A stretch of 64,000 bases of DNA, taken from Limnocylindrus sp040397235. Lineage in GTDB: Bacteria; Chloroflexota; Limnocylindria; Limnocylindrales; Limnocylindraceae. The DNA lies in the NCBI GenBank assembly GCA_040397235.1, contig JBBAWH010000002.1:186001-250000 (forward strand). The letters are read 5' to 3'. Of this stretch, positions 41,961 to 50,635 are shown piece by piece (within the stretch, counting starts at the first letter, position 1; every line of letters begins with the position of its first letter). A program made the translations under genes and the position numbers. The notes below the pieces were generated by a model, which was not told the origin of the DNA, made no database searches, and saw only the letters and a list, made by a program, of their open reading frames with translations.

Positions 41961-42845
41961 TCAGGCTGGCTGGAATACCCCAGTCCACACCTGCCATGCG
42001 AGCAAGGTCTTCGCGACGAGCGAGAGGATCATGTAACTGCGCTCACCGTGTAGGTAGTCAGCCCACTTTCCAACCTTCAAGCGCTGCAACACCATGTTTA
42101 CCGCAAAGATGTTGAAGCTCACGAAAATGCTCGCGTAGATGGCGATGAGAATTGGCTTGAACTCTTCCAAGCTTCGGCCATTCGGCCCAACTCCCGTTGG
42201 CCAGTTTGCGAGCAAGAGGCCAACTGAGGTGAAGAGGGCGATCCATGGCGCGATGCCGGCGATGCAACCAAAGATGTAGTGGCTCCACTGCACCTTCTTG
42301 CGCCCGATGTTCGCCTCTTCCATCGACCAACCGAAGAGATTCATCGAAATGTTGCAAACGCCGATTGCGATCAGCGCTCCAGCGTCGGTAATGAAGCTGA
42401 GCGATGCGATGCCGATGATCATGAGCGTGGAGCTCAGCGCATACTCAGCCCAGCGCATTGGGTTGAACTCGCGGGCAAGCCAACCCTCGTAACGCTTGCG
42501 AAGAGGGAAAGCGACCAAGAAGTGCGCGAGGGCCGAGAGCCCGAAGAACGCCGCAACCAGGTAGGCCAGCGGGAAGCTCACGAGCAGCTGCGTCGCCGCA
42601 TCAAGTCCTACGAACTGTCCGCTCTCGATTCGTGAGACTGGATACGTTCCCTCAAAGCGCACGAGCGCATCGACTGGGCTGATCCACCAGATGATGGTCG
42701 CCTGGATGCCGTGCAGCAAGACGAGCGCACGGTTCCAGTTAAAGAGCTGCTTCGCCCGAGCGGCCGGAATGGCGGCAAACGTTGTCGCGACCCCGGTGCT
42801 GACGGCGGCCGCGCGCTTTGGCGCGGACCTCTTGGCTGTAGCCAT
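41961..42845 (-). CDS. Heliorhodopsin
   Basis: 294-residue seven-helix retinal protein of the heliorhodopsin family (inverted orientation compared with type 1 rhodopsins, N-terminus inside). Landmarks: NWNRALVLLHGIQATIIW (helix 1), RWAEYALSSTLMI with the Schiff-base counterion Glu134, NLFGWSMEEAN, APWIALF, SFNIFAVNMVLQ, GKWADYLHGERSYMILSLVAKTLLAWQ with the retinal-binding Lys279. It carries a basic, Ala-rich cytoplasmic N-terminal extension of about 33 residues and a longer loop before helix 6. Heliorhodopsins show slow photocycles without strong ion pumping and their role is debated. GGAGG stands 7 bases before the ATG. Monocistronic, followed by two terminators. No retinal-synthesis gene is in the window. 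Confidence 0.95.
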   Translation of the reverse strand: MATAKRSAPKRAAAVSTGVATTFAAIPAARAKQLFNWNRALVLLHGIQATIIWWISPVDALVRFEGTYPVSRIESGQFVGLDAATQLLVSFPLAYLVAAFFGLSALAHFLVAFPLRKRYEGWLAREFNPMRWAEYALSSTLMIIGIASLSFITDAGALIAIGVCNISMNLFGWSMEEANIGRKKVQWSHYIFGCIAGIAPWIALFTSVGLLLANWPTGVGPNGRSLEEFKPILIAIYASIFVSFNIFAVNMVLQRLKVGKWADYLHGERSYMILSLVAKTLLAWQVWTGVFQPA

Positions 42846-43067
42846 GAAGGATCCTCCCTATTTAACTCTGCAAGCTGGAATTCAGCCTGGTGACCAAGAG
42901 GGTAGCGGTGCGGTTGTGGTTTGCTCAAATCGTGCGTGAAATAGCCCCCAAGATTGCGCTATCTGAACCAAATTCGTGCTTGGGCTGGGGTAGGATTGGG
43001 GCGATCGTGGAAACCCCGCGACGGCCGGGCAACGGGTCCGGGCAAACTCGCCATTGAAGGAGAACAC
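42846..43067. promoter_or_regulatory. 222-base divergent intergenic region (heliorhodopsin / oligopeptide ABC operon)
   Basis: The longest divergent gap in the window. It must hold both promoters. TAGGAT at 42991-42996 is a candidate -10 for the rightward operon, with no convincing -35. For heliorhodopsin I cannot single out a promoter. Both genes have good Shine-Dalgarno sites, so both have leaders. Confidence 0.4.
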
Positions 43068-44702
43068 ATGAAGAACCTACGGATCGGTGCCATTCTTGGC
43101 GCCCTCCTCATGGTCGCCGCAGCGTGCTCGAGCACCCCTGTCGGCAAGGCCGGAGGAACCCTTATTGTCGCTCTGCCAGGCGACATCGTACGAACCGACG
43201 CTGCGTTGATGGACGACAGCAACACGTCGTACGTCATTCAGCAGGTTGTCGAGACCCTCGTCGGCCTTGAGCCAGGATCGACCTCAAAGGTCATTCCAGT
43301 GCTCTCAGAGAGCTATGTGATGAGCGCCGATGGCCTCACCTACACGTTCAAGCTGCGCAGCGGCGTTAAGTTCCACGATGGCACCGAATTTAATGCGGAT
43401 GCGGTCGTGTTCAACTATGAGCGCTTCATTGGGCTACCAACTGAGCTCCGAGACTACGCCTTCTATATCGGCGACATCTTCGGCGGCTATGGCAGCGAGA
43501 GCAACCTTGAGTCCGCAACCAAGATTGACGACCTGACCGTCGCCATCAAGCTGCGCAAGGCGAGCTCGAACTTCCTGTTGACCCAGACCCTTCAGGTCTT
43601 TGCCATCCAGTCGCCAACGGCGCTGGTTCTTGGTAAGGCTGACAACACCGAGACCGATGTTGCGAAGATCACTGCCGCCACCGGCGGCGCAGGCGCGATG
43701 GTCGGCACCGGCCCATTCAAGTTCGTGAAGTGGACCGTTGGCGATAGCGTTGAAGTTGAGAAGAATGCAGAGTATTGGGACAAGGCGAAGGTCGCCTACG
43801 TTGACGCGATCATCTTCAAGGCAGTTGCCGAAGAGGCTCAGCGCGTGAACGGACTTGCAACGGGCGAGATCGACCTCGCACAGACGATCGCTCCAGCGAC
43901 GATCGCGGCGATCGCCGCAAACCCAGACCTACAGCTGATCGACCGTGGTTCTTCGTTCAACACGTTCCAGATTTCCATGAACCACACATACGCTCCGATC
44001 AGCAATCCGAAGATCCGTGAGGCGATCGCCTATGCGATCGACTACGACTTCCTCATCGCGACCTTCTACGCCGGCGCAGCGGTGCGGGCAACGAACTGGA
44101 TGCCAGCTGGCGTTGCCTACGCGAAGGACCTGAACCTTCCAGGCTATGACGTCGAGAAGGCGAAGCAGTTGATCGCAGAGTCGGGTGAAACCGACCTCAC
44201 GATTGACTTCTGGTATCCAAACGACGTGTCCCGCCCGTACATGCCTGATCCAAAGGGCTTGTTCGAAGCGATCACGGCGAACCTCGAGGCAGTTGGCTTC
44301 ACGATCAACCCAAACAGCGATGGTTGGCGCGAAGGCTACCTGGATGACGAGAACCAGGGTAAGTACGAGATGTGGCTCCTTGGCTGGACTGGCGACTGGG
44401 CCGGCCCAGACAACTTCTTGAAGACGGCGTTCTTCGGTTATAAGAACGGCGCCCCTTCGAAGGAGTTCGCCTACAAGAACGATGCTCTCGACAAGGCGAT
44501 GAACGACGCACTTGCAGCGGGCACCGAAGCTGAGGCGAAGACACTGTGGGAGACGGCGCAGGACTTGATCCGCGCTGACATGCCAACAGTGCCGGTTGCC
44601 AACTCGAAGCCGCAGGCAGCTGCGACGATCGACCTGAAGGGCTTCATCGGCTCTGCAGCGTTGAACGAGCCGCTCAACCTGGTCTGGCTCGACCGACCGT
44701 AA
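43068..44702 (+). CDS. Oligopeptide ABC transporter substrate-binding lipoprotein (SBP family 5)
   Basis: 544-residue family 5 solute-binding protein. Lipobox MVAAACSS marks membrane anchoring. The mature part shows TLVGLEPGSTSKVIPVLSESYVMSADGLTYTFKLRSGVKFHDGTEFNADAVVFNYER, the family signature, and a C-terminal lobe with VPVANSKPQ. Such proteins bind di- and oligopeptides, nickel or other compounds. AAGGAG is 7 bases before ATG 43068. An open frame back to 42954 lacks any family similarity. First of five genes. A strong hairpin and a fresh promoter separate it from the permease genes. Confidence 0.93.
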   Translation: MKNLRIGAILGALLMVAAACSSTPVGKAGGTLIVALPGDIVRTDAALMDDSNTSYVIQQVVETLVGLEPGSTSKVIPVLSESYVMSADGLTYTFKLRSGVKFHDGTEFNADAVVFNYERFIGLPTELRDYAFYIGDIFGGYGSESNLESATKIDDLTVAIKLRKASSNFLLTQTLQVFAIQSPTALVLGKADNTETDVAKITAATGGAGAMVGTGPFKFVKWTVGDSVEVEKNAEYWDKAKVAYVDAIIFKAVAEEAQRVNGLATGEIDLAQTIAPATIAAIAANPDLQLIDRGSSFNTFQISMNHTYAPISNPKIREAIAYAIDYDFLIATFYAGAAVRATNWMPAGVAYAKDLNLPGYDVEKAKQLIAESGETDLTIDFWYPNDVSRPYMPDPKGLFEAITANLEAVGFTINPNSDGWREGYLDDENQGKYEMWLLGWTGDWAGPDNFLKTAFFGYKNGAPSKEFAYKNDALDKAMNDALAAGTEAEAKTLWETAQDLIRADMPTVPVANSKPQAAATIDLKGFIGSAALNEPLNLVWLDRP

Positions 44703-44755
44703 CTGAGGTGCGTGCCGCGTAAGGCGGTGCGCCACTCGCTCTAACGAGAGCATCT

Positions 44756-44795
44756 GTCGCCGCTCCCTTGGCCGTGAGGCTGAGGGGGCGGCGAC
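44756..44795 (+). terminator. Intercistronic hairpin after the solute-binding protein gene
   Basis: Arms 44756-44767 and 44784-44795 (GTCGCCGCTCCC / GGGGGCGGCGAC) form a 12-base stem with a smaller inner stem (GCC-GTGA-GGC). Only a TTT run follows nearby, so it is probably a partial terminator or 3' stabiliser that keeps the binding protein more abundant than the membrane subunits. Confidence 0.5.
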
Positions 44796-44808
44796 GGCGT
44801 TTCACCCT

Positions 44809-44814
44809 TAGACT
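44809..44814 (+). promoter_or_regulatory. -10 box before the first permease gene (leaderless)
   Basis: TAGACT, 6 bases before ATG 44821, just after the intercistronic hairpin. It suggests separate transcription of the permease-ATPase genes. Confidence 0.45.
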
Positions 44815-44820
44815 CCCCTC

Positions 44821-45825
44821 ATGGGGAGATACATCGTTCGCCGCTTGATCGCCGCGATTCCCGTGTTGATCGGGCTCTCCATTCTCCTCTTCGCCTACAT
44901 CCGCATCCTCCCCGGCGACCCATGCGTCGCCATCCTTGGCCAGCACCGCACCCCTGAGGCGTGCGCAGCCCTCCGGGAGAACCTTGGCCTTGATCTTCCG
45001 CTCTGGGAGCAGTACATCCGCTACCTCATGAACACCCTTTCGGGTGATCTCGGCGCGAGCGTCGTGAACTCCCAGCCATTCTTGGCTGAGTTCCTCACGC
45101 GCTTCCCTGGAACGGTGGAGCTGACGATTGGCGCACTCATTTTTGCCCTTGGCGCCGGAATCCCCCTCGGTCGGCTCGCCGCACGAAAGGTGGGCGGTCG
45201 GATCGACGGCCTGATCACAGGCGTCAGTCTCTTTGGGGTCAGCATCCCCGTCTTCGTCCTCGGCCTTGCGCTCGTTGCCGTGTTCGGCGTCATTCTCGAA
45301 TGGCTGCCAACGCAGGGGCGAATTGATGCTCGCGCTCGATTTGATGCCACTTCAGGGCTGCTCCTGATCGATACCCTCTTCGCTGGTCGCCTCGATCTAT
45401 TTGTGGACGTTGTTCGCCACCTGATTCTTCCCTCGATTGCGCTCGGCTCCATCCCGCTCGCGATCATTGCCCGCATCACGCGCGCCTCGGTGATTGAGGT
45501 CGTAAACGAGGACTACGTTCGCACTGCACGTTCCAAGGGCCTCAAAGAGAAGACCGTTGATAACCGGCACGTGATGCGCAACGCCTGGCTCCCCGTTACC
45601 ACCGTAGTCGGGCTGCAGGCCGGTGGGCTGCTCGGTGGCGCGGTGCTGACCGAAACCGTGTTTGTCTGGAACGGGGTGGGCCGCTGGGTTGTGGATGCAA
45701 TCCAGAATCGCGATTATCCGATCGTGCAGTCAACGATCCTCGTCTTCGCTCTCATCTTTTTGGTCGTCAACCTGCTCGTCGACATTGGCTACGCGTTGCT
45801 GAATCCAAAGATTAGGTACCAGTGA
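44821..45825 (+). CDS. Oligopeptide ABC transporter permease (DppB/OppB type)
   Basis: 334-residue permease with six helices. The N-terminal YIVRRLIAAIPVLIGLSILLFAYIRILPGDPC is the signature of DppB/OppB proteins, and the EAA loop reads ITRASVIEVVNEDYVRTARSKGLKEKTVDNRHVMRNAWLPV. The C-terminus has ETVFVWNGVGRWVVDAIQNRDYPIVQ, also typical. Pairs with the DppC-type permease encoded next, whose start overlaps this stop. Confidence 0.95.
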   Translation: MGRYIVRRLIAAIPVLIGLSILLFAYIRILPGDPCVAILGQHRTPEACAALRENLGLDLPLWEQYIRYLMNTLSGDLGASVVNSQPFLAEFLTRFPGTVELTIGALIFALGAGIPLGRLAARKVGGRIDGLITGVSLFGVSIPVFVLGLALVAVFGVILEWLPTQGRIDARARFDATSGLLLIDTLFAGRLDLFVDVVRHLILPSIALGSIPLAIIARITRASVIEVVNEDYVRTARSKGLKEKTVDNRHVMRNAWLPVTTVVGLQAGGLLGGAVLTETVFVWNGVGRWVVDAIQNRDYPIVQSTILVFALIFLVVNLLVDIGYALLNPKIRYQ

Positions 45826-46709
45826 TGCTGCGCGCCGCGTTAGTTGATGCACAGCTCGCCCGCCCGCCACGGGGTCTCTGGGGCGATGCTGCTCGTCGCC
45901 TGCGCCGCAACCGACCGGCGATGGTGGGGCTCTTCTGCATTGTGCTCTTTGCCTCAGCGGCGATCCTTGCACCGCTGATTGCGCCATACGATCCGTACGC
46001 AATGAACGGCAGCAGCCTTGATGCGCCGTCCCTCACGCACTTATTCGGCACCGACCTCCTTGGGCGAGATATCTTCTCGCGCGTGCTGTACGGGGCGCAG
46101 ATCAGCCTCTTTGTTGGGGTTGGCGCCGTAGCCATTGCGCTCGTTATTGGCGGCGCCCTCGGTGCAATCGCAGGCGGATTCGGCGGCCGGGTCGACGGCG
46201 TGATCATGCGAACCACGGACGTCTTCCTCTCAATCCCGAGTATCTTGCTGGCGATCGGTATCGTTACCGCCCTTGGGCGTGGGATGCCACAACTAACACT
46301 GGCAATCGCGGTGAGCTACGCACCAACGTTCGCACGACTGCTGCGCGGCTCACTGCTGGCGCTCCGCGAGGCCGACTACGTTGTGGCTGCGCGAACCATT
46401 GGTGCATCGCGCCTGCGCATTCTGGTTCGACACATGCTGCCGAACGCCCTGACGCCGCTCATTGTGCAGGCGACGCTGGTGCTCGCCACAGCCATCATCG
46501 ACATCGCCGGCCTCGGATTTCTTGGCCTTGGACCGACCGATCCGCGCACACCAGAGTGGGGGACGATGCTCGTCGATGCACGTCGTTTCATGCAGTCTGC
46601 CCCGCATATCGTGGTCTTTATTGGTGGCGCGATCGTCATTTCGGCGATCGGATTCAACCTTCTCGGAGACGGGCTGCGCGAGTCGCTTGACCCGAAGTTG
46701 AAGCGATGA
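45822..46709 (+). CDS. Oligopeptide ABC transporter permease (DppC/OppC type)
   Basis: 295-residue permease, partner of the preceding one. An N-terminal basic region (ARRLRRNRPAMVGLF) leads into the first helix, then the DppC wording HLFGTDLLGRDIFSRVLYGAQISLFVG and the EAA loop LREADYVVAARTIGASRLRILVRHMLPNALTPLIVQAT. GTG 45822 and ATG 45825 are both in frame. The former gives a four-base overlap and the latter a one-base overlap with the upstream stop, and I cannot decide between them. Confidence 0.94.
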   Translation: MMLRAALVDAQLARPPRGLWGDAARRLRRNRPAMVGLFCIVLFASAAILAPLIAPYDPYAMNGSSLDAPSLTHLFGTDLLGRDIFSRVLYGAQISLFVGVGAVAIALVIGGALGAIAGGFGGRVDGVIMRTTDVFLSIPSILLAIGIVTALGRGMPQLTLAIAVSYAPTFARLLRGSLLALREADYVVAARTIGASRLRILVRHMLPNALTPLIVQATLVLATAIIDIAGLGFLGLGPTDPRTPEWGTMLVDARRFMQSAPHIVVFIGGAIVISAIGFNLLGDGLRESLDPKLKR

Positions 46710-47773
46710 GTGACCAGCATCTTCTCGAGGTTCGTGACCTGGTGGTGCGCTTCCGCACGCACGATGGTGCGGTGCACGCCGTGAACGGGGTCTCGTTTGA
46801 CCTGGCCGCCGGCGAGACGCTCGGCGTGGCGGGCGAATCCGGCTGCGGCAAGAGCGTCACCAACCTGGCGATCGTTGGCCTGCTGCCGAAGCCTGCCGGC
46901 CGCGTCGAGGGCGGCAGCGTCAAACTTGATGGGCGTGAGCTCACCACCCTCAAGGAGGAGGAGCTGCGCCAGGTGCGCGGCAGTGAGATCGCGATGATCT
47001 TCCAAGATCCGATGACCTCGCTTAATCCGGTGCTGCGCATTGAGGAGCAGTTGATCGAAACGATTCAGGCGCACCGCGAGGTCACGAAGGAGGCGGCGCG
47101 GACTCGCGCCATTGAGCTGCTCACCGCTGTTGGCGTTGCCAATCCAGAGTCACGACTCCGCAGCTACCCACACGAGTTCTCTGGCGGCATGCGGCAGCGC
47201 GTGATGATCGCCATGGCCCTCGCCCTTGAGCCACGGGTACTTATCGCCGATGAGCCAACCACGGCGCTCGACGTCACGATTCAGGCGCAGGTGCTCGACC
47301 TGCTTCGCCGCCTCACCGAGGAGCGCGGTACGGCAATGATCCTCGTCACCCATGATCTCGGCGTCCTCGCCGGCATGGCCGATCGCGTCAACGTGATGTA
47401 TGCCGGCGCGGTGATCGAGTCAGGCACCACCGACGATCTCTTCGCCAACCCGCGCCATCCGTACACCGTTGGCCTGCTGCGCTCCATCCCACGCCTCGAC
47501 GGCGAGACGGGCGGCAAGCTGGTGCCCATCGAAGGTCGACCACCAGACCTTATTGATGCGCCAGTGGGTTGCTCGTTCTACGCGCGCTGCGCCTGGCGCA
47601 CCGATCGCTGCGCGACCGAGACGCCCGCGCTGTTGCCGATTGATAGCGGCAAGGGCCCGATCGTGACGAGTGGCCCAACCGCAACGCACGTGGCCGCCTG
47701 CTTCAACCCAGTCGCCCCTGCAGAGGTTGCCGAAGGGCGGCCACTGCCACGTGCCGAAGGAGCCACTCGATGA
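46706..47773 (+). CDS. Oligopeptide ABC transporter ATP-binding protein (DppD/OppD type)
   Basis: 355-residue ATPase. Walker A GESGCGKSV, Q-loop IFQDPMTSLNPVLRIEEQLIE (typical of Opp/Dpp), signature FSGGMRQRVMIAMAL, Walker B LIADEPTTALDVT, and the C-terminal oligopeptide-transporter domain GCSFYARCAWRTDRCATETP. That cysteine-rich region holds an iron-sulfur cluster in some relatives. Overlaps both neighbours by ATGA. Confidence 0.95.
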   Translation: MSDQHLLEVRDLVVRFRTHDGAVHAVNGVSFDLAAGETLGVAGESGCGKSVTNLAIVGLLPKPAGRVEGGSVKLDGRELTTLKEEELRQVRGSEIAMIFQDPMTSLNPVLRIEEQLIETIQAHREVTKEAARTRAIELLTAVGVANPESRLRSYPHEFSGGMRQRVMIAMALALEPRVLIADEPTTALDVTIQAQVLDLLRRLTEERGTAMILVTHDLGVLAGMADRVNVMYAGAVIESGTTDDLFANPRHPYTVGLLRSIPRLDGETGGKLVPIEGRPPDLIDAPVGCSFYARCAWRTDRCATETPALLPIDSGKGPIVTSGPTATHVAACFNPVAPAEVAEGRPLPRAEGATR

Positions 47774-48771
47774 GCGGCGAGCCTCTGCTGACCGTTAAAG
47801 ATCTCGCGGTGCGATTCCCAATCCGCGAGGGGCTGGTGCGCGAGCGCACCGTCGCCGAAGTACGCGCGGTTGATGGCATCTCATTTGAGGTGGCGAAGGG
47901 GGAGATCCTCGGCCTCGTTGGCGAGTCTGGTTGCGGCAAGAGCACCGTTGCACGCGCGATCACCCGCGTCGTGAAGCCGAACGCTGGCACGATCGACTTT
48001 GACGGACACAACCTGGCGACGGCCGAGGGGCGCGAGCTGCAGGACCTTCGTCGTCGCGTGCAGATGATCTTCCAAGACCCGTACGCCTCGCTGAACCCGC
48101 GCATGACCGTTGGCGCGATCCTTCGTGAGCCAGCCGACATCTACAACGTAGGCACGAGTGCCGAACGCACCGGCCGCGTTGCTGAGCTCCTCGAACTCGT
48201 CGGGCTGGACCCACGCTTCGCTGAGCGGTATCCCCATGAGTTCTCTGGTGGGCAGCGTCAGCGCATTGGTGTGGCACGTGCACTCGCCCTTAACCCAGAT
48301 CTCGTAGTGGCGGATGAGCCGGTGAGTGCGCTCGACGTGAGCGTGCAGGCGCAGATCCTGAACCTGCTCGCCGAGCTGCGCCAGCGCCTTGGGCTCGCCT
48401 ATCTCTTCATTGCGCATGACCTTTCGGTGGTGCGGCACATTAGCGATCGCACCGCCGTGATGTACCTAGGGAAGATCGTGGAGGTTGCACCTTCGGATGA
48501 GCTGAATAGTTCGCCGGTGCACCCGTATTCAATTGCGCTGCTGTCCGCCGTGCCAATCCCCGACCCTGCGATTGAGAAGAGGCGCAAGCGCATCATCTTG
48601 AAGGGCGATGTGCCGTCACCAACGAATCCGCCGAGCGGTTGCGCCTTCCAGACGCGCTGCTGGCTCAAGGAGAAGCTTGGCAACCCGGAGCGCTGCAACA
48701 CGGAATCGCCGCAGCTGGTGCAGGTCTCAACGGGACACCAGGTCGCCTGCCACTTCCCCGACAAGGCGTAG
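47770..48771 (+). CDS. Oligopeptide ABC transporter ATP-binding protein (DppF/OppF type)
   Basis: 333-residue ATPase, second of the heterodimer. Walker A GESGCGKST, IFQDPYASLNPRMTVGAILREP, signature FSGGQRQRIGVARAL, Walker B VVADEPVSALDVS, H-loop in FIAHDLSVV, and the C-terminal GCAFQTRCWLKEKLGNPERC. The order SBP-B-C-D-F is complete. The downstream ABC-2 genes are on the other strand and convergent. Confidence 0.95.
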   Translation: MSGEPLLTVKDLAVRFPIREGLVRERTVAEVRAVDGISFEVAKGEILGLVGESGCGKSTVARAITRVVKPNAGTIDFDGHNLATAEGRELQDLRRRVQMIFQDPYASLNPRMTVGAILREPADIYNVGTSAERTGRVAELLELVGLDPRFAERYPHEFSGGQRQRIGVARALALNPDLVVADEPVSALDVSVQAQILNLLAELRQRLGLAYLFIAHDLSVVRHISDRTAVMYLGKIVEVAPSDELNSSPVHPYSIALLSAVPIPDPAIEKRRKRIILKGDVPSPTNPPSGCAFQTRCWLKEKLGNPERCNTESPQLVQVSTGHQVACHFPDKA

Positions 48772-48784
48772 AGGGTAAGAACGC

Positions 48785-49597
48785 TTAGCGGTTGCGCTCG
48801 CTGCGTACGAAGAGGAAGGTGCCAACCGAGAGCATGACCACCGTGGCGATTGCGATGGCCGCAACCGTCCACGTTGGGTCGGCGAGCACCGCTTCGTTTG
48901 GGTAGCCGTAGTACGCACCGCGAATGAGGTCAACGGCGTAGCGCAGCGGCGCGATGTGGCTGACGATGTCGAGGTACCACGGCAGGTTGCGGATTGGGTT
49001 GAACGCGCCGGCGAGGAAGAACTGCGGCAAGAAGATGAACGGGAAGAGCAGGTTCGCCGAGCGCTGGTTTGGCAGCAGGCTGACGATCAGTGCGCCGAAC
49101 GAGGCACCGAAGATGGCAACCAGGATGAGCGCAGGGATGATCGCGAAGACCTGCGCCAGGGTGAGCGGGATGCCGAGCACGATGCCGAACGCCATGACGG
49201 TGAATGCTTGTGGGAAGGCGACCAGCGACTCGCCGAGGATCTTGCCAGCAAGGATCGTGCGTCGTCCGATCGGCGCGACGAAGATCTCCTGGCTGAAGTC
49301 GTTCTCGCGGTCTTCAAGGATGGAGACCAGCCCGAGCGCCGATGACTGCCAGACACCCTGGGCCAGCTGCCCGGCAAAGATGAACGGGAGCAGATCAATG
49401 CCCGGGGACTGGAAGTTCGAGGCGAAGGCCCCGCCAAGGACACCGATGAAGAGGGCGGGGAAGACGAGGCCGCCGACGAGGCGAATCGGATCGCGCAAGA
49501 GCTTGGTGACATCGCGCGCGGCGATCGCCCCTGCGGCGGCCGCCTCACGGCGCAGGTTGAATCCGGTCGAAGTGCTGCGGGCTGTTGGCGCGCTCAT
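48785..49597 (-). CDS. ABC-2 type transporter permease (DrrB-like)
   Basis: 270-residue membrane subunit with six helices. The family block GVWQSSALGLVSILEDRENDFSQEIFVAPIGRRTILAGKILGESLVA is clear (ABC-2 signature in the middle), followed by NLLFPFIFLPQFFLAGAFNPIRNLPWYLDIVSHIAPLRYAVDLIRGAYYG. Works with the ATPase encoded just upstream, whose stop overlaps this ATG by four bases. Such pairs export drugs or lipid-like molecules. The cargo is unknown. Confidence 0.9.
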   Translation of the reverse strand: MSAPTARSTSTGFNLRREAAAAGAIAARDVTKLLRDPIRLVGGLVFPALFIGVLGGAFASNFQSPGIDLLPFIFAGQLAQGVWQSSALGLVSILEDRENDFSQEIFVAPIGRRTILAGKILGESLVAFPQAFTVMAFGIVLGIPLTLAQVFAIIPALILVAIFGASFGALIVSLLPNQRSANLLFPFIFLPQFFLAGAFNPIRNLPWYLDIVSHIAPLRYAVDLIRGAYYGYPNEAVLADPTWTVAAIAIATVVMLSVGTFLFVRSERNR

Positions 49598-50598
49598 CGG
49601 CGGAACCCCCGTCGCGGCGCATCGTCGAGTGGTGACTCTTCGCGATCATCGGCGGTTGCCGCAACGATCTTGAGGTAGGCGTCTTCAAGGCTTGGGCTGC
49701 GCACTTCGAAGCGGGTAAGCGGCGTCTTCAGGTCACGCAAGAGCGTGTGGGCTGGCTCTGCACCCTTCACCTCAACGGCGAATCCGGCAGAGATCATCTG
49801 CGGAACATGGCCGAGCCGTTCGATCTCTGCGCCGAGGGCGACACGATCGGCCGCCTCAAGCTCAACGCGGGTCACGCCGGTGCCGACGCGCAGTTCAGCA
49901 GGCGTGCCGTTCGCCACAATCTTGCCGCGATCGATGATGCAGACCTGGTCAGCGATCTCGACCTCGTCGAGGTAGTGCGTGGTGAGGACCATGGTGGTTC
50001 CTTCGCTGCGACGAATGGCATCGAGGTAGCCAGCCACCGATCGGCGCGACTCAGGGTCAAGGCCAACGGTCGGCTCGTCGAGGAAGAGCACCTGCGGCTT
50101 ATGCAGCAGCGAACGGGCAATCTCGAGCTTTCGACGCATGCCGCCCGAGTAGGTTGAGATCTTTTTGAACAAGTCATTGCGGTCGAGCCCAACGAGCGCA
50201 CCGAGCTCGACAACGCGGTCGCGGTACTCCTGCGGCATGAACGAGAACGACGGGCGATAGGCGTATGCGCCGTAGAGGGCAGCATGGAAGCGGCAGTTCT
50301 CCTCGCCGGTGAGTGCACGATCGAGGGATGGCTTCTGGAAGATGATGCCGACGCGGCGGCGGACCTCCGACTGGTCTTGCGCCAGGTCGGCGCCGGCAAT
50401 CTGCACGCTCCCTGAAGTTGCGGCAAGGGTGGTGGTCAGGATGCTGATCGTGGTGGTTTTACCAGCACCGTTCGGTCCGAGGAGGGCGAAGAGGGAGCCC
50501 TGCTCAACGGAGAAGGAGACGCCATCTACGGCGTTACGGTCGGCGCCCTTGTAGCGCTTGACGAGGTCCGTAACGACGATTGCAGGGGTAGTCGCCAT
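49594..50598 (-). CDS. ABC-2 type transporter ATP-binding protein (DrrA-like)
   Basis: 334-residue ATPase. Walker A GPNGAGKTT, Q-loop IIFQKPSLDRALTGEEN, signature YSGGMRRKLEIARSLLHKPQVLFLDEPTVGLDP with Walker B, and H-loop in TTHYLDE. After about residue 230 comes the small regulatory C-terminal domain found in DrrA-type ATPases (ELEAADRVALGAEIERLGHVPQ). Divergent from the UbiA gene over only 37 bases, with TAGGAT 7 bases before its ATG. Confidence 0.94.
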   Translation of the reverse strand: MATTPAIVVTDLVKRYKGADRNAVDGVSFSVEQGSLFALLGPNGAGKTTTISILTTTLAATSGSVQIAGADLAQDQSEVRRRVGIIFQKPSLDRALTGEENCRFHAALYGAYAYRPSFSFMPQEYRDRVVELGALVGLDRNDLFKKISTYSGGMRRKLEIARSLLHKPQVLFLDEPTVGLDPESRRSVAGYLDAIRRSEGTTMVLTTHYLDEVEIADQVCIIDRGKIVANGTPAELRVGTGVTRVELEAADRVALGAEIERLGHVPQMISAGFAVEVKGAEPAHTLLRDLKTPLTRFEVRSPSLEDAYLKIVAATADDREESPLDDAPRRGFRR

Positions 50599-50605
50599 GT
50601 TCGCA

Positions 50606-50629
50606 ATCCTACCCCTCTCAGGGTAGGCT
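50606..50629. promoter_or_regulatory. Back-to-back -10 boxes of the DrrAB and UbiA units
   Basis: Minus strand TAGGAT (50611-50606), 7 bases from ATG 50598. Plus strand TAGGCT (50624-50629), 6 bases from ATG 50636. The two boxes form the perfect inverted repeat CCTACCC-N6-GGGTAGG (50608-50627). The whole gap is 37 bases, so each polymerase footprint reaches into the other gene. Confidence 0.55.
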
Positions 50630-50635
50630 CGTCAT

